Positions 46,667 to 58,975 of a stretch of 64,000 bases of DNA are shown here, piece by piece. The stretch lies in assembly GCA_026260175.1 (NCBI GenBank), contig JAKCWW010000319.1, positions 19,520-83,519 on the forward strand, written 5' to 3'. The position numbers and the translations under genes were made by a program. The stretch's first letter is position 1, and every line of letters begins with the position of its first letter. The notes below the pieces were generated by a model. That model was not told the DNA's origin. It was given only the letters and a program-made list of their open reading frames with translations, and did not search any database. The DNA is from Reticulitermes lucifugus (Eukaryota; Arthropoda; Insecta; Blattodea; Rhinotermitidae).

Positions 46667-49618
46667 TATTTTTGGCCAGGGACATTGGAAGATGTTCACA
46701 TTTTCAGCAGTGTCTGTTTTTAATCATGTTTTTCTCTTAAAACTGAAGGATCAAGCCTCATACACGTGCTAACAAGAAACACATTTTTGTTTCACTATTT
46801 GAGAAACCTGATTACAAATTACGCAGCTTGCCCATTATTCATAAGGCACCAACTTTCTACGTAATTTATAAAAAATTTGTTTTTACGCTTACTTGTTTGA
46901 ATAGGACAAAGATAATCACAAAACCAACATACATCCTTTGACCTATTGTACCAAGTCCTTCTTACACCTTTTTCTTTGCCCCCGCAAATGTGTATTTCCA
47001 ACAAACATCTTTCACATTGCACTGTAACTTTAAACGTGCAAATTAAATATTCCATTTCTATTCAAATGCTGGTATAAAATTGTTCCTTGCAGTTTCGTGT
47101 GTCACATTTAGCACAAGGAACTGACATTTTTACAGCTCTGTTGTAACTTTCTTGCTGCTCCTGCGCAGTACCACATTTATCTGCACAAAACTTTAAAAGA
47201 AACAAAGAAACGTTCCTTATTAATTTCAGTTCTGAAAGTTTTCCAAATCGTGCCTAATCTTTGAAAATCTTTGAAAACCTCAACGAACTTCAAATCGTTT
47301 TTTTTTCATGGAAGGAAGGAAGAGGAGCAGTGTATGTAGCAGCAAGAAGAAGCATTGAATTCCGTTATCAAGTACTGCAATAAGTGTAACCTTAAGGGTA
47401 CTTCTGTAAGGTCATAGCGAGTCAGAAACCTATTATTAGGGAAGCCACTCATTATATGCCGTTGATTTCGGGAATAACTTCTACTGACGACACTAATGTG
47501 TGGATAAGCCACACTGAGCCCTTGTCTTCTTATAGGAAAAGAGCTCGTAATTGTGAGCAAAAGAAAAAACACTCGCTGGATTATATCTTGAAACACTTAA
47601 ATCCAGTCCACGCCCTTGTACCTCATTTTAAATTCTTTCCAATACATCTCTACTTAGGTCTCCCAAGTGTTTATCTCCTTCTTGTTTTATGCTAAAACTG
47701 TGTATATATTTCTAAACTTCGTCATTCTAATGACATTTTCCAACCATCTCATTAAGCAGTTTTCTTTATACGCCGCTTACCTTATCTCTCGTAAGGCCAA
47801 GCATTCTTCTCAGCATTCTCACTCTATACTCAAATATTAACGGTGAAAGGCGAAGTTCTACACTCACAAAAGCCTTTATGCTTGTACACGAGGTTTGGGA
47901 ACGGAATAATCCTGCACGAAATGTAAACTGAATTTAAGAAACATTTTCCCAACATGCAGACTATTATTCGCAGTGGGTAACAGCCAGTGAGAGGCCGAAG
48001 ACGAGAAGTAGACGTCATGAAATTTCGGTTTAAGTGTTGGTGATCCTATCACATTTAGGATTTACCTGCTTTAACACTTTTGAAGACTAAGGTTTATCTA
48101 AATTATACATAAAACTTCAGTTCGTACCTTACAGACAACATAGACTCTGTACATCAAAAGACCATTTGGTCAGCGCTCTTAAAGCAACTAACAGGAAGGT
48201 TTATAAAAAATTATATGGAATACATTGCACTGTATGGGCAAAACCCATTGCCTATTTTTTAATTATATAACAGGTGGTACATATAGATACAAACGGATTT
48301 TAGAGAGTTAAAACTTTTCTCGGAAACCGGCTATTTCCATTAATGTTTATATGGGTTTCCTCACTCCCTCTAGAAAACTTATTGTCATTTAGAGAACCAG
48401 GAATCGAGAGACTTCTTTCAGGTTTGCCATTTCGGTTACAATTAAGTAGGAGACTTAAATATATTAACTGTAAATCAAATAGTATCATTTATGACCCGAA
48501 AAAATTGTGGCGCTGGTTTACGTAATGGAATTTAATAAATATGTAATTTAATAAATTAGTTACGTTTAATGTAACTATGTGCATTTTTACTAACAAAAAA
48601 TTCATAAACTTATCAACCTATTAGCAAAAACTTTTATTTTGTTAAAATAATTTAGAAATTACTCGAATGATGCCCATAATAGTGAAGTATTTTTAAATCA
48701 AGCGGATGCCAATGCAAAAACTGAAATTATGTTTGGAAGAATCGGCCTCTTATACCATAAAAAAACTCAGTCCTTCCCTGTAGTTTATTACTCCTATTAT
48801 TAATTCCCATAAGATTTGACATTCTGCCATAAATTCATAGTTAGCAATTTTTTAAATTCCCATCATATGACAGTGAAACTAATTTCAGTAGGCAGGGCAG
48901 CCTCGACATATTCCGAAAGAATTTCTCATTGTTGCTGGCGAACATATGCAGTGAACTCGCGACCATTGTGAAGAGTGAATCAATAAACGCTCCTGTGTAG
49001 AAACTACATGTAAAGTTACATGGAATAATATGCGTGTACATGTTTGCAAGGGAAGATTACAAAATGCAGATAGAAAAAAAGACTGTGGCGGTAATGTCGA
49101 AATAAAACTTTAGTGAAAGTGATAATGCATCTGTCAGCGTTTGTTGAGTGTCTTAGGGCCAAATCCTTCAACCACCAACCGTTATTGTTGTTCAAGTTGT
49201 CAATGAAAGAAACTCCTCTCTGTTATTCAGTCGGAAACTAGACAGCCGTCATTATGGCATTCTGTTGCCAGTTGAAGAAAAAGAAAAGATAGATACGAGT
49301 AACAAAGTTTTTTTGATAGGTGTCAATTGTTGAAATCGTTTAAGCTGGGTAACGACCCCACTCACAGCACCTTGTTACTGTATCAAGTCTAGTATTTTGG
49401 TATAAATGTGGTTGTATTTCCGAGACTTTCCATTTTCATTAAGTTAGATAATTTTGACAAGTCCCTTTAAGAAGTGCCCTTTGAAATTTCAGTGCATATT
49501 AAATCAGTTATTCATATGACATTAATAATTTGGCAGTTTTCTGCTAGGTGTGTGTAATACATCGCTAATCTAGGTGATAAGCCTAACCATTTGAATTACC
49601 TTGTTTGGGGCTAAGCGT
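46667..49618. other. Non-coding DNA, nothing recognised
   Basis: AT-rich. Open frames at 46819-47055, 47306-47596 and 47456-47695 overlap on opposite strands and have no support. Confidence 0.35.
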
Positions 49619-49619
49619 A

Positions 49620-49670
49620 TGGTGATGGTGGTGGTCGAAGTGATGGTGGCAGTGGTGATGGCGGTGGAGG
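49620..49670. repeat. Imperfect (GTGATG)/(GTG) low-complexity tract
   Basis: G- and T-rich triplets, 'tggtgatggtggtggtcgaa' and similar, over about 50 bases. Confidence 0.7.
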
Positions 49671-50924
49671 AATAGGTTAGAGACTATAGGTACATTTCGT
49701 GACACATTCCTTGGTAAATATTAACAGGATATTATAAATATACCTAATTATTTGTAACTGTAGAGAAGTGCTGTGACATAATAACTAATTCATGCAAATT
49801 TTACCCTTGCTCGTATCTCATCTTATGCAGTTTCAACCCACACCCAAAATAATTCACAATTGATTTTATTTCTCCTTCCGAATCAGCCTGTCATCACTTC
49901 AGTACTTGTACCTCATTAGATCATTCGTGTTTAATTCAAGCCTGTATAAATTAGTATACGTTACTGTCGAAATTAGACTGAGGTCGTAGGCATTTATGAA
50001 AACACTAGGTTTTTACATCCAGGATAGCTACCTGTTTTTCAGGCGTACCTGTTTTTTCGATGATTTCTGAATCATGTTCCCTTATCTAAATACCTATTAG
50101 CAGCAACGCGAAATAAACAGGCGTAATGTAGGTACTAACACAGGATAATATGTCCTTTAGTGACACCTTGTCTATGTGTCCACATCAGTTTTTATACTGC
50201 TGCAAATCTGCCTCTAAAATAAAAAAAAATATTGCTAAACTAATAATAATGGTTTTGGATGGTTGAGGATTTAATCCAACACCGAAGAGATGGGCTGTAT
50301 AACAAACAATTATAACCTTCAGATAAAGTATGTATTTCTCTTTCACGCAATTTATTTTATCACGTATTTGTAGTCACGTCTTGAAAATCCTATTCAATGA
50401 CAGAAAAACGCTTACAAAATACCTTCTAGTGCTTGTAGGCGTAATTCAAAATGTCAAGAAGGTCAACTATTCTCCTTTTGCTTAAAGACAGGCCCCTTCA
50501 CTTTGCGTGGGTACTGCAGGCGACAAAGTATTCCTTCACTCAACGCAAACGCCGGATATGTCTTCTGCTTGTGACGTCCTACTAACCTCATATGTATCTT
50601 ACCGGCCACTTAAATCTCGTCCATGAAGATTTCCTTCCTGGTTAGTGACTAGGTCATGACATACGTGACACTACGCGCCACATCGATGCACATGCGACTG
50701 TTCTACAAGGGCACAAAACACAGAGTATCATCTTCTTCGCGGCATTATAGAAAATGTACTCAGATTTCCTTGGAACATACACCAAGCATGACAAGAGAGG
50801 AGCAGAAGGAAGAGGTGTTTACGTACAAGGAAGAGGTTTCAGGTCATGGACGTAGGACACTTAAAAACATCGCTAAATTGAGATTTGCATTTCTGACAGT
50901 GACTGTGATGATTGTTATCTTCTG

Positions 50925-51010
50925 TAATGTAGCATCATGCAGTTGGTAGAAGGGTACCGACTGTTTGGATGATTCTGCTGCCTTCATCATCAGGACTGGC
51001 GAATGACTTT
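50925..51010 (+). repeat. Fragment of a dispersed repeat with a GAAAC-type hairpin on minus
   Basis: 'gtagaagggtaccgactgtt' and 'ctgccttcatcatcagga' match a repeat I remember from termite and cockroach sequences. On minus it reads CTGATGA, TGAAGGC, a weak stem and CAAACAG where GAAACGTC is expected. It explains the C-terminal part of the 97-codon open frame that overlaps it. Confidence 0.5.
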
Positions 51011-53236
51011 ATCTAGCCCGATACCCTGAACACACGACATCACATTCCAGAGATACTATACTCCACTTCTCTTAACCTTTGTGACGGAGGTGCACTATTA
51101 GTCAGAAACACAAACTAGGCATTGTACATCGCCTACTTTTGTTCAAGAGCTCAAGGTTTCTGTAACTGATTGTGTTTCCATCGAGAGGCAAACAACTGGA
51201 ATGAGCTTCGTTCGTTGATTTCATTACATGAGGTTAAATTTGGACATCAGTCCGGAAAAGTATTTCGTTTCAAATTTATTTTCTAAAACATAAAACCTGA
51301 TCTCAAAAAGTAATACAATATGCATAATTTAGAGTTTATTACTTCTAAAACCTTGACAGAGCTTTTTTTCGATATTTTATATATTTAACAACAGAAAGGG
51401 AATTTGTTTTCTGGCTCCATGCGGCAGGGTACTTTTTAAAACAACACAGATTTATCAGTAAAAAATATATAAGTTTATGCATATTACCCACTCAGGTAAT
51501 TCCAATTCCAGTTTATTAATGTGCCGAGTCAACAGCCAGATGGCTATTAATATATTATATAATATTATATAATAATAATTTTATTTCATGCCTTGTACAT
51601 TTTTCAACGGAATACTAATCGATGTAGAGAATAAATAAACACGAATTTCGAAGCAGTACACCAACGTCTATGCCATATGTACGTAATGAATGCGATCGGA
51701 CTGACTGCGTACGCTACTCTAAATTCTACTTTCTTGTATAACAGTTACAGTGAAATAATGGGAAGCGTGAAAAATTGAATTCACCTTCATTGTTCATTCC
51801 AGAAACACCTACTGTTTTTGTGCAGAAGAGGGTTTAAACAATAAAAACGAAATTAATATTTCACAAGTAAGACTACACACATCGTATTAAGACGAATGAC
51901 ACTTTCATAAATCAAATGAAACAACTATTATTTCAGAAGTGTTTTCTTTGGAAATACTTAAAAAAATATAGTTTCAAATAAAAGTATGTAACTAATTAGT
52001 TACACGTTTTTAATGACAAATATTTTCCACGTCAATGTACGTCATCAGATGTACATACGACGTTCCACATTTCCATTTTCAGAGGTATGGGATCCATCAG
52101 TAAAAGACACGAACGCATGCACATACTCGTACATATAAGGATGGTAATTTGTCTGCCTTGATTCTTCTGTATTACACCTATAACAAAATAAATACATATT
52201 TATACCACGACTCTGATGAAATCGAGGTCCTATTTAACATTTTCCTGATAATTTACTCTTTATATTTATATTTTCTACACTCTTTTTAAATTACTTTAAT
52301 TTAACATATGTAAGAAATACCACACTGTCACTAAATAAATGCAATTACTTTGTTACAAAAATAACTCCAGATATGAAAATAAAAGTTCTCCCTATAACGG
52401 CTCTACGATCATTGAAGGTGAAGTCGACCTCGCATTTCACTGAGACTAGTCGCTGTTATGTTCTGCAAAGTGGAACGCTGCTCCTACCCACTGAAGAATA
52501 AAATTTACGTTCTGCCTCTGTGTTATGCGCGTTGGTCCTCATCAGAATGCATGTTATTCTGATTTTGCTCTACTTCACTGTGTGGGAAAATAACTCCACC
52601 CTCATAAAAGAGAATTTGAAAAATCATGAGGGCAATCAAGTTAGAATATCCCGTCGAGTAGCAGGGTGTAACGGCAACACTTGTCCGAATTTAAGCAAGG
52701 TTACAGGTTATCCCAAAATAAGTGTAGCTATATTTTACTACCACCTCAAAAGAATGTGATGGTTAACACCAAAAAAGTGGGCCACGGCAGCTGCCTTAAA
52801 AATCCGTACCTCTTCGACTCACATGGACTCGTCTCAATGGACCTTATGTAGTCCCTAAGGTTGAAAGCGTGGCTTTAAATAAATTAATGTTCAATAAATA
52901 GAAGAGTGTAACAGGCGTTTCGGCAGTTCTGAGGGATGTTTTATCTTGAAGAACATTGCGGTTAAATACAGCCATACCTTTGTTAACGGTGTCTGCCACA
53001 TTTTAGCGTTTTAGTGAGAGATATGTGTTCGTGTTTTTACACTTTTAGGTACATGCATTTGTAACACGTGGCTCTTAGCTTAAATCTTAAAAAAGCAGTG
53101 AATTATTACTTGGATCTTTTTATCTACGAGACAAAATCTAAACCAGCGTCATTAATTTACATACTTTCTTTGGATGGAGAAAGTTAATTTTTTCCACATG
53201 CATTTTCATAAGTTAAATACAGATTAATGTAAAATT
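51011..53236. other. Non-coding DNA, nothing recognised
   Basis: AT-rich. A 79-codon plus frame (52520-52759) has no recognisable product. Confidence 0.35.
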
Positions 53237-53321
53237 TTACTTGTATATAGGGAAATTTAGAGAAGGGCAAGTTAACGTTTTAAAGGGCAATAACAGTCTA
53301 GCTGATTCGGTCAGACCGCAT

Positions 53322-53525
53322 TTAAGACAATTCATCACGCAAGATGACAAGTAGCTTTCTTCTTTTCTCATTATTCCAGACAGAGTTGTAGCAGCATTTA
53401 CAGTCAGCCAGCACACAGTGTACTGGTTCTGCTGCTGCTGCGACCAGCACAAGAAAGAGAAATAGCGGAATCTTCTGTTCCCTTTTAAAACAAGTTTTCT
53501 TTCCACACTTACCTTCTTGAAACAA
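53322..53525 (-). CDS. Doubtful 67-codon ORF with signal-peptide-like segment
   Basis: After a basic start (MFQEGKCGKKTCFKREQ) comes IPLFLFLVLVAAAAEPVHC, then a Cys-containing stretch (DCKCCYNS) and a basic end. The signal-like pattern comes partly from a CAG/GCT triplet run, which gives the alanines. An alternative minus frame starting at 53545 instead has AAG followed by gtaagt at 53514, i.e. a good splice donor. Either reading may be chance. I recognise no family. Confidence 0.15.
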   Translation of the reverse strand: MFQEGKCGKKTCFKREQKIPLFLFLVLVAAAAEPVHCVLADCKCCYNSVWNNEKRRKLLVILRDELS

Positions 53526-53646
53526 TTCTCGTACCTGTCTTTCATTGATTTTTTCTTACTTTTTAGCGAGATTAAATCTTCAAGACCTATTTCTTAAAAG
53601 CCTTAAAAATAAAGGTAAAAGGTAACATTGACACTATACCTAAGAA

Positions 53647-54522
53647 AACTGTCATGAGTGTACTCGTACATAGGGAAACAAACTGTCATGAGTGTACTCG
53701 TACATAGGNNNNNNNNNNNNNNNNNNNNNNNNNNNNNNNNNNNNNNNNNNNNNNNNNNNNNNNNNNNNNNNNNNNNNNNNNNNNNNNNNNNNNNNNNNNN
53801 NNNNNNNNNNNNNNNNNNNNNNNNNNNNNNNNNNNNNNNNNNNNNNNNNNNNNNNNNNNNNNNNNNNNNNNNNNNNNNNNNNNNNNNNNNNNNNNNNNNN
53901 NNNNNNNNNNNNNNNNNNNNNNNNNNNNNNNNNNNNNNNNNNNNNNNNNNNNNNNNNNNNNNNNNNNNNNNNNNNNNNNNNNNNNNNNNNNNNNNNNNNN
54001 NNNNNNNNNNNNNNNNNNNNNNNNNNNNNNNNNNNNNNNNNNNNNNNNNNNNNNNNNNNNNNNNNNNNNNNNNNNNNNNNNNNNNNNNNNNNNNNNNNNN
54101 NNNNNNNNNNNNNNNNNNNNNNNNNNNNNNNNNNNNNNNNNNNNNNNNNNNNNNNNNNNNNNNNNNNNNNNNNNNNNNNNNNNNNNNNNNNNNNNNNNNN
54201 NNNNNNNNNNNNNNNNNNNNNNNNNNNNNNNNNNNNNNNNNNNNNNNNNNNNNNNNNNNNNNNNNNNNNNNNNNNNNNNNNNNNNNNNNNNNNNNNNNNN
54301 NNNNNNNNNNNNNNNNNNNNNNNNNNNNNNNNNNNNNNNNNNNNNNNNNNNNNNNNNNNNNNNNNNNNNNNNNNNNNNNNNNNNNNNNNNNNNNNNNNNN
54401 NNNNNNNNNATAGGGAAACAAACTGTCATGAGTGTACTCGTACATAGGGAAACAAACTGTCATGAGTGTACTCGTACATAGGGAAACAAATTGTCATGAG
54501 TGTACTCGTACGTAGGGAAAAA
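53647..54522. repeat. 34-bp tandem satellite, interrupted by an N gap
   Basis: The unit is aactgtcatgagtgtactcg followed by tacatagggaaaca (34 bases). One full and one partial copy lie before the gap, and three after it (54421, 54455, 54489), the last with substitutions. All other visible copies are identical. There are no spacers, so this is not CRISPR. The first copy after the gap is 740 bases from the last start before it, which is not a multiple of 34, so either the gap length is wrong or the hidden part contains an indel or variant unit. Confidence 0.9.
53709..54409. other. Assembly gap (701 N)
   Basis: Run of N inside the 34-bp satellite. Confidence 0.95.
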
Positions 54523-57500
54523 GCGGAAAACTCCAATTATTTTTATCTCCAGCGCTAGAATTTGAGTGGTTAACTTTATGTTCAGGACATTTTCCCATGG
54601 AAAATATCGCCCTCTACATATTGGAATGTACGAAGCAGTGAAGGGGTATATCTCGGTCCTTCTCAGTAATCGATCGTCGAAACAAACAGTATCTTTTCTG
54701 ACTTAGACGTCTTACTTCTTGATTTACTGTTCTCTAGTTAAATATTGGTCACTTTAAAAATATTTAATATAAGGGTTATGGAAGGAATAATATATATTCT
54801 TTCCTACATTTTGGGATTTGAGTGATTCTATACGCGTAATGTGGATTTGCTCTGAATTTGGTGTACAGGCATGAGTACGAGAGTAGAACTTTAAACACGT
54901 AAATGTATGTACAAGAAAATTTTTATTTTAATATAATTTAAAAATTGTCTGATATAATGAATAAAATATCACCATTTAAACGTTCATTTGGGCATTCAAG
55001 TGGCGCGCCACCCGATTGTTTAGTGCAATCCAAAATGCTAATATGTTTAACCCTTGTGTAATTAAAAATTTGGAGGTACAGAGCGACTCCAAGCTGATAA
55101 AATTTTCAGCCATAGAAATATTAATCAAGAATTATAGGACACGAATTTTGGGGCTTCCATTCTTGCAAATAAATAAAAATTTAAATTCATTCACTTTTAG
55201 GTACAGTAAAAGGAGTCTTTTTATTCCATATATATATTTTACCTTTTATCATGTAACCTTAAGGTCAGAGCCCAAGCTTACACTCATATAAAGCAATATA
55301 CTAAACAAGCTTACGTCATTAATGCAGGGGTAATCAAGATACATTATTTTCTTACACTAATGTAAGTACTGTTGACTGCATACCACGTAGACACAATTTT
55401 CATCTTACAGCCTTCTTCCTATTTAGTTAGTATTTTATGGTGTAATCACGTCAAATTTCTCTCCAGATGTAAAAAGTTCTGAAAGAAGTGTCTGGTTTTT
55501 ACAAACATTTGCGCAGAAATAAGAAAACACCGACTTTTTACTGCTTTAACTTCCTTGTATTAATAATATTAACTTCAGAAAACAATTTCCAGTAATTAAT
55601 TAAACACATAATATAATCTCCTCTGTCCCTGAATCGATAGAATCAGAACAAATTGTCACTAAATTATACAACGTACAAGAAATTACTAATTCGTTGGTGA
55701 GAAAATCGTTGTTTAGTAGTAAATAATTATTAAGACACGTGCATTTATTGAAGCAACTGTAATGTAAAATGTAAAAAGATGTTGCTTCGATATGAAGTTA
55801 GTACGAAATTCTCTAAATAAAGCTCAAGCGTGCGTACATATGTATCCGTATATTGAGTCTTGTTGTTTCACGTGACAAATACTGAATTGCTATAGGTTCA
55901 AAATCAGAGTCTTGCACCCACATATTTATGGTTCTCTTACATGTGTCTGCATTATTGTATTCTTATGTATATTTCACTAACACCTTCTATTGACATATAT
56001 ACTGATCTTTACCATAAGTTTATGCAAAATCGAAGAGGGCAAAGATGAATGTTTATGTAAATAACATTCCGAAAGCAAGGCTACTGCTTATAACAAACTT
56101 TTTCCCAATAACACCACATCTGACAAGCAATCATTTGCTTAGAATCTCTCTCTTCCGGTTCCTGTAAGCCACATCTGTTCTGTTTTCAATAGGCCATAAC
56201 GGTTTTCGTCACACGCCTTTCACGTAACAGGACTTTGTATCCTGCACACGTGAAGTGCAGTTCAACACACCACTCTTTCTGTGTTGATGCTTAACCTAAG
56301 ATATGGATGTAAACAGTAACCTAACACCGCAAGTTAACCTCAAGTTACTTTACATTAGAATGGCAGCACATGAGGCAGTCTGTCTGTAAACATGGGGTTG
56401 GTGATGGACACAAGGTAGGATTTATTTTTTTTTCACGTGATTTTTCCATTCAGAAATTCAATCATTCAATAATACTCAGTTAAATGTTACTAAACCTCCA
56501 TACTTTGTAAGACCTAAGACGTAGCTTAGCAGTGATTTTTTATGGCAATCAGCCCTTGTTTTTTAAAAAAGAGGAATTTTCTGACAAGCAGAACAAATAC
56601 TTATTTATCAAGTAGAACTAGGATTCTTGGAGTTGGTTACATTTACGACACTCAGATGTCATTTAATATCGATTACGACATGGATGAGGAATTAATTCAT
56701 TTTATGGTTTTTTAACAAAGCTTTTATCACTGCAGATGCTGGATAGAGTCGAATGGAATGAGACAAGGTGGTGGATGGTGAGCGTCTGTGTCCTTCCGGT
56801 ACATAACAGACATCTAACTGCATTAAGTGAAGAAAATCGTGAAAAGTACATCAGTTTGGTAGCCAGTATCATGGCTCCTACTTCGAGCAGGGACTTTTGA
56901 AATATGCAGAATATTACTACTTCACAGACCAGCTCGTACGGATGATTAACACGTAAGGATTATGAAGGCTGTGCGAGTGAGCATTCCTTTAACACTTATA
57001 GAAAATATCCCATAGTTTAAGAAATTCATCAAACATGAAATAAGAAAATGTTAATATGGTATGAGATTCGAAAAATGAAAGATTTTTGAAGACCAAGAAC
57101 CGGAAGATACCATGTCGAGAAGAGGATTTTACTAATCTTTAGTTAACTAATAAATTAATGAATCGATTTTCACGTGTCAGTACATAGAATTAGCAGAAGC
57201 AAACGTCTGACAAACAGAAATTTGGGTTGGGTTAGGGGCTACAACCTGCTCACAGCAAAACACTTAGTACAGCCTACTGCGAAATAGCGTTCAAAAATAG
57301 AGTTCAAAATTGACAGCAGGCTTTTCTGAAAAATGTAATGTTCCTTTAAATAGTCACAAACCTACGATAGTTCCTTGACTACAAGAGAAGCTATGTATTA
57401 TCTTCTCAAAAACCTCTACACTTGAATTCATAATCACAATTAATACATGGAAAGGTAGGTCACAGGCCATGAACGAATGATAAACTTTTGGATTTTCATC

Positions 57501-57614
57501 AAGATACTTTACAGCCGAGGTCATTTTCTCGGTTCATTTCAATAAAAGTCATCTCCCACTGACCACGCAAATATCATTAGACCTGTTTCGATTTAACACT
57601 GTCTGAGCGAGTTC
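54523..57614. other. Non-coding DNA, nothing recognised
   Basis: AT-rich. A 91-codon plus frame (55016-55291) is Lys/Ile/Phe-rich as expected from base composition, with no family resemblance. Confidence 0.35.
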
Positions 57615-57639
57615 ATATATATATATATATATATATATA
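57615..57639. repeat. Microsatellite (AT)n
   Basis: Twelve AT units. Confidence 0.9.
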
Positions 57640-58704
57640 CAGACCCTCTATAATATTATAGTTTTCATAACAACCATACTTCAGAAGTAAACAAATTCTA
57701 CTCTGGCTGTGTATACATTTCTCAATATTAGCCTCACCAACGCCATTCACACAGCCTCCCAGCTCTGTGTCAAAAGCGTACGATGGCCATGAATTGCTTA
57801 GTCGTGACTTGGTTCCTTGCTTAATACTCGTTCCAATCACACATGAATGAACACCGCTAATAGCAGTCAGAAACTCCCAGTAGCTAATTTATAAACCGAA
57901 CACATTATGACATTTTCTGCTGCAAATTTATATAAGAAGACGCGTGATTATCGACTTCAATTCTCTCCAAAACTAATGTTACATTAAAAGACTACCATAT
58001 TATGAGAATTATTGACAAATTCATGAATGATGTTGGGCATTCAATTACTTCAGTTAACCTTAAACATTTTCATGACTTTAATGTGTAAACATGCCGCGTT
58101 GCCAAATTTTTTGCGACATATTCGTATAAGATCAGTCACTGAGATCAGGCCACCACAAAGGTGTCACGATATCAATATGTACCCACCGTATAACGCCATT
58201 TCTCGTGACAAATTAATATAAGATATAAAGAGTCCTGTAACTGGCATGATTTCAACTCCAAAGACCTCAAGGCTTTAATTGATAAACCAGCCATATTATG
58301 ACATTTATATTTGCAACTTAATATAAAACAATGAATGTCGATTTAGTGACAAAAACCTCAAGCGTAATTAACTGCACAAGAGGCGCTACACATTAGGATT
58401 TACAATTCCCGAGCTTCACTCCTTAATATTTTGAGAATATTTAATGTAATTTCGCCCATATATTTTCTTTCAACGGGTCCCAGTATTTAGTCCCGTTGTG
58501 AATAAATTTTTCTTCCTCTTTGCCTTAACATTTTCTAATACAGTGTTACGTAGGTCTCATATTTTCCGTTGTTCCAGGTAATAATCCAGACCTGTCCCCT
58601 GGTGGTAAACATCACTCATTACAAAAAAAAATAAACATATCTCTTAATTTCATTGTAAGGAAATATTTGTATTCCAAATATAAGAGCAGTTCTGTTTTCA
58701 AGGA
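57640..58704. other. Non-coding DNA, nothing recognised
   Basis: No supported feature. Confidence 0.35.
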
Positions 58705-58830
58705 GCCTGTGTGTGCTGGTCGAATGACGAGATGCACGGGCTAAAAGTTTGGATTTCAATTCCCACAAGAGTGAGGAATATTTTAATCAGCACTATAGCC
58801 AGATCAAGTCCGGGACTCGATGACTCTCAC
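58705..58830 (+). repeat. Degraded tRNA-derived SINE
   Basis: 'gtgctggtcgaatgacgaga' and 'tgcacgggctaaaagtttgg' are followed by 'atttcaattcccacaagagt' (B-box-like), then 'gaggaatattttaatcagca'. The layout of a tRNA head with a short body is visible, but stems and boxes are eroded. Confidence 0.4.
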
Positions 58831-58903
58831 ACATAAGACTTACAACTATATTTTCTTGGCAGTAAAACGGGGACAGAGAAAATTAAAAATGATGACCACT
58901 TAC

Positions 58904-58974
58904 CAGTATAGTGCCTATTATAATAATATGCAATTTAACCTCCATGTACCCCTACACACCGTCATGACATGACC
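58904..58974 (-). other. Candidate exon with signal-peptide-like start, unknown gene
   Basis: On minus an acceptor (tttgtctctgctcctaag) ends at 58975 and a consensus donor (gtaagt) follows 58904. An ATG at 58945 opens 14 codons reading MEVKLHIIIIGTIL to the donor. A short basic and hydrophobic start cut by a phase-0 intron would suit a secreted or membrane protein, but upstream ATGs in the same segment and AT-driven Ile codons make chance plausible. No partner exon is identified. Confidence 0.2.
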
Positions 58975-58975
58975 C

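Noticed and set aside
50656-50949. 97-codon plus frame ending TVMIVIFCNVASCSW
   Set aside because: The end is the translation of the dispersed repeat at 50925-51010. The upstream part has no support.
53658-54463. Open frames of about 250-286 codons
   Set aside because: They consist almost entirely of N translated as X. The real 34-bp unit contains a stop in one of its three phases, so no such protein exists.
53647-54522. CRISPR-like array
   Set aside because: The units are directly abutting with no variable spacers, and the sequence is eukaryotic. It is a satellite.
56285-56345. Telomere-like 'taacctaa' and 'ttaacct' words
   Set aside because: Irregular spacing and not tandem TTAGG/CCTAA. 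Chance in AT-rich DNA.
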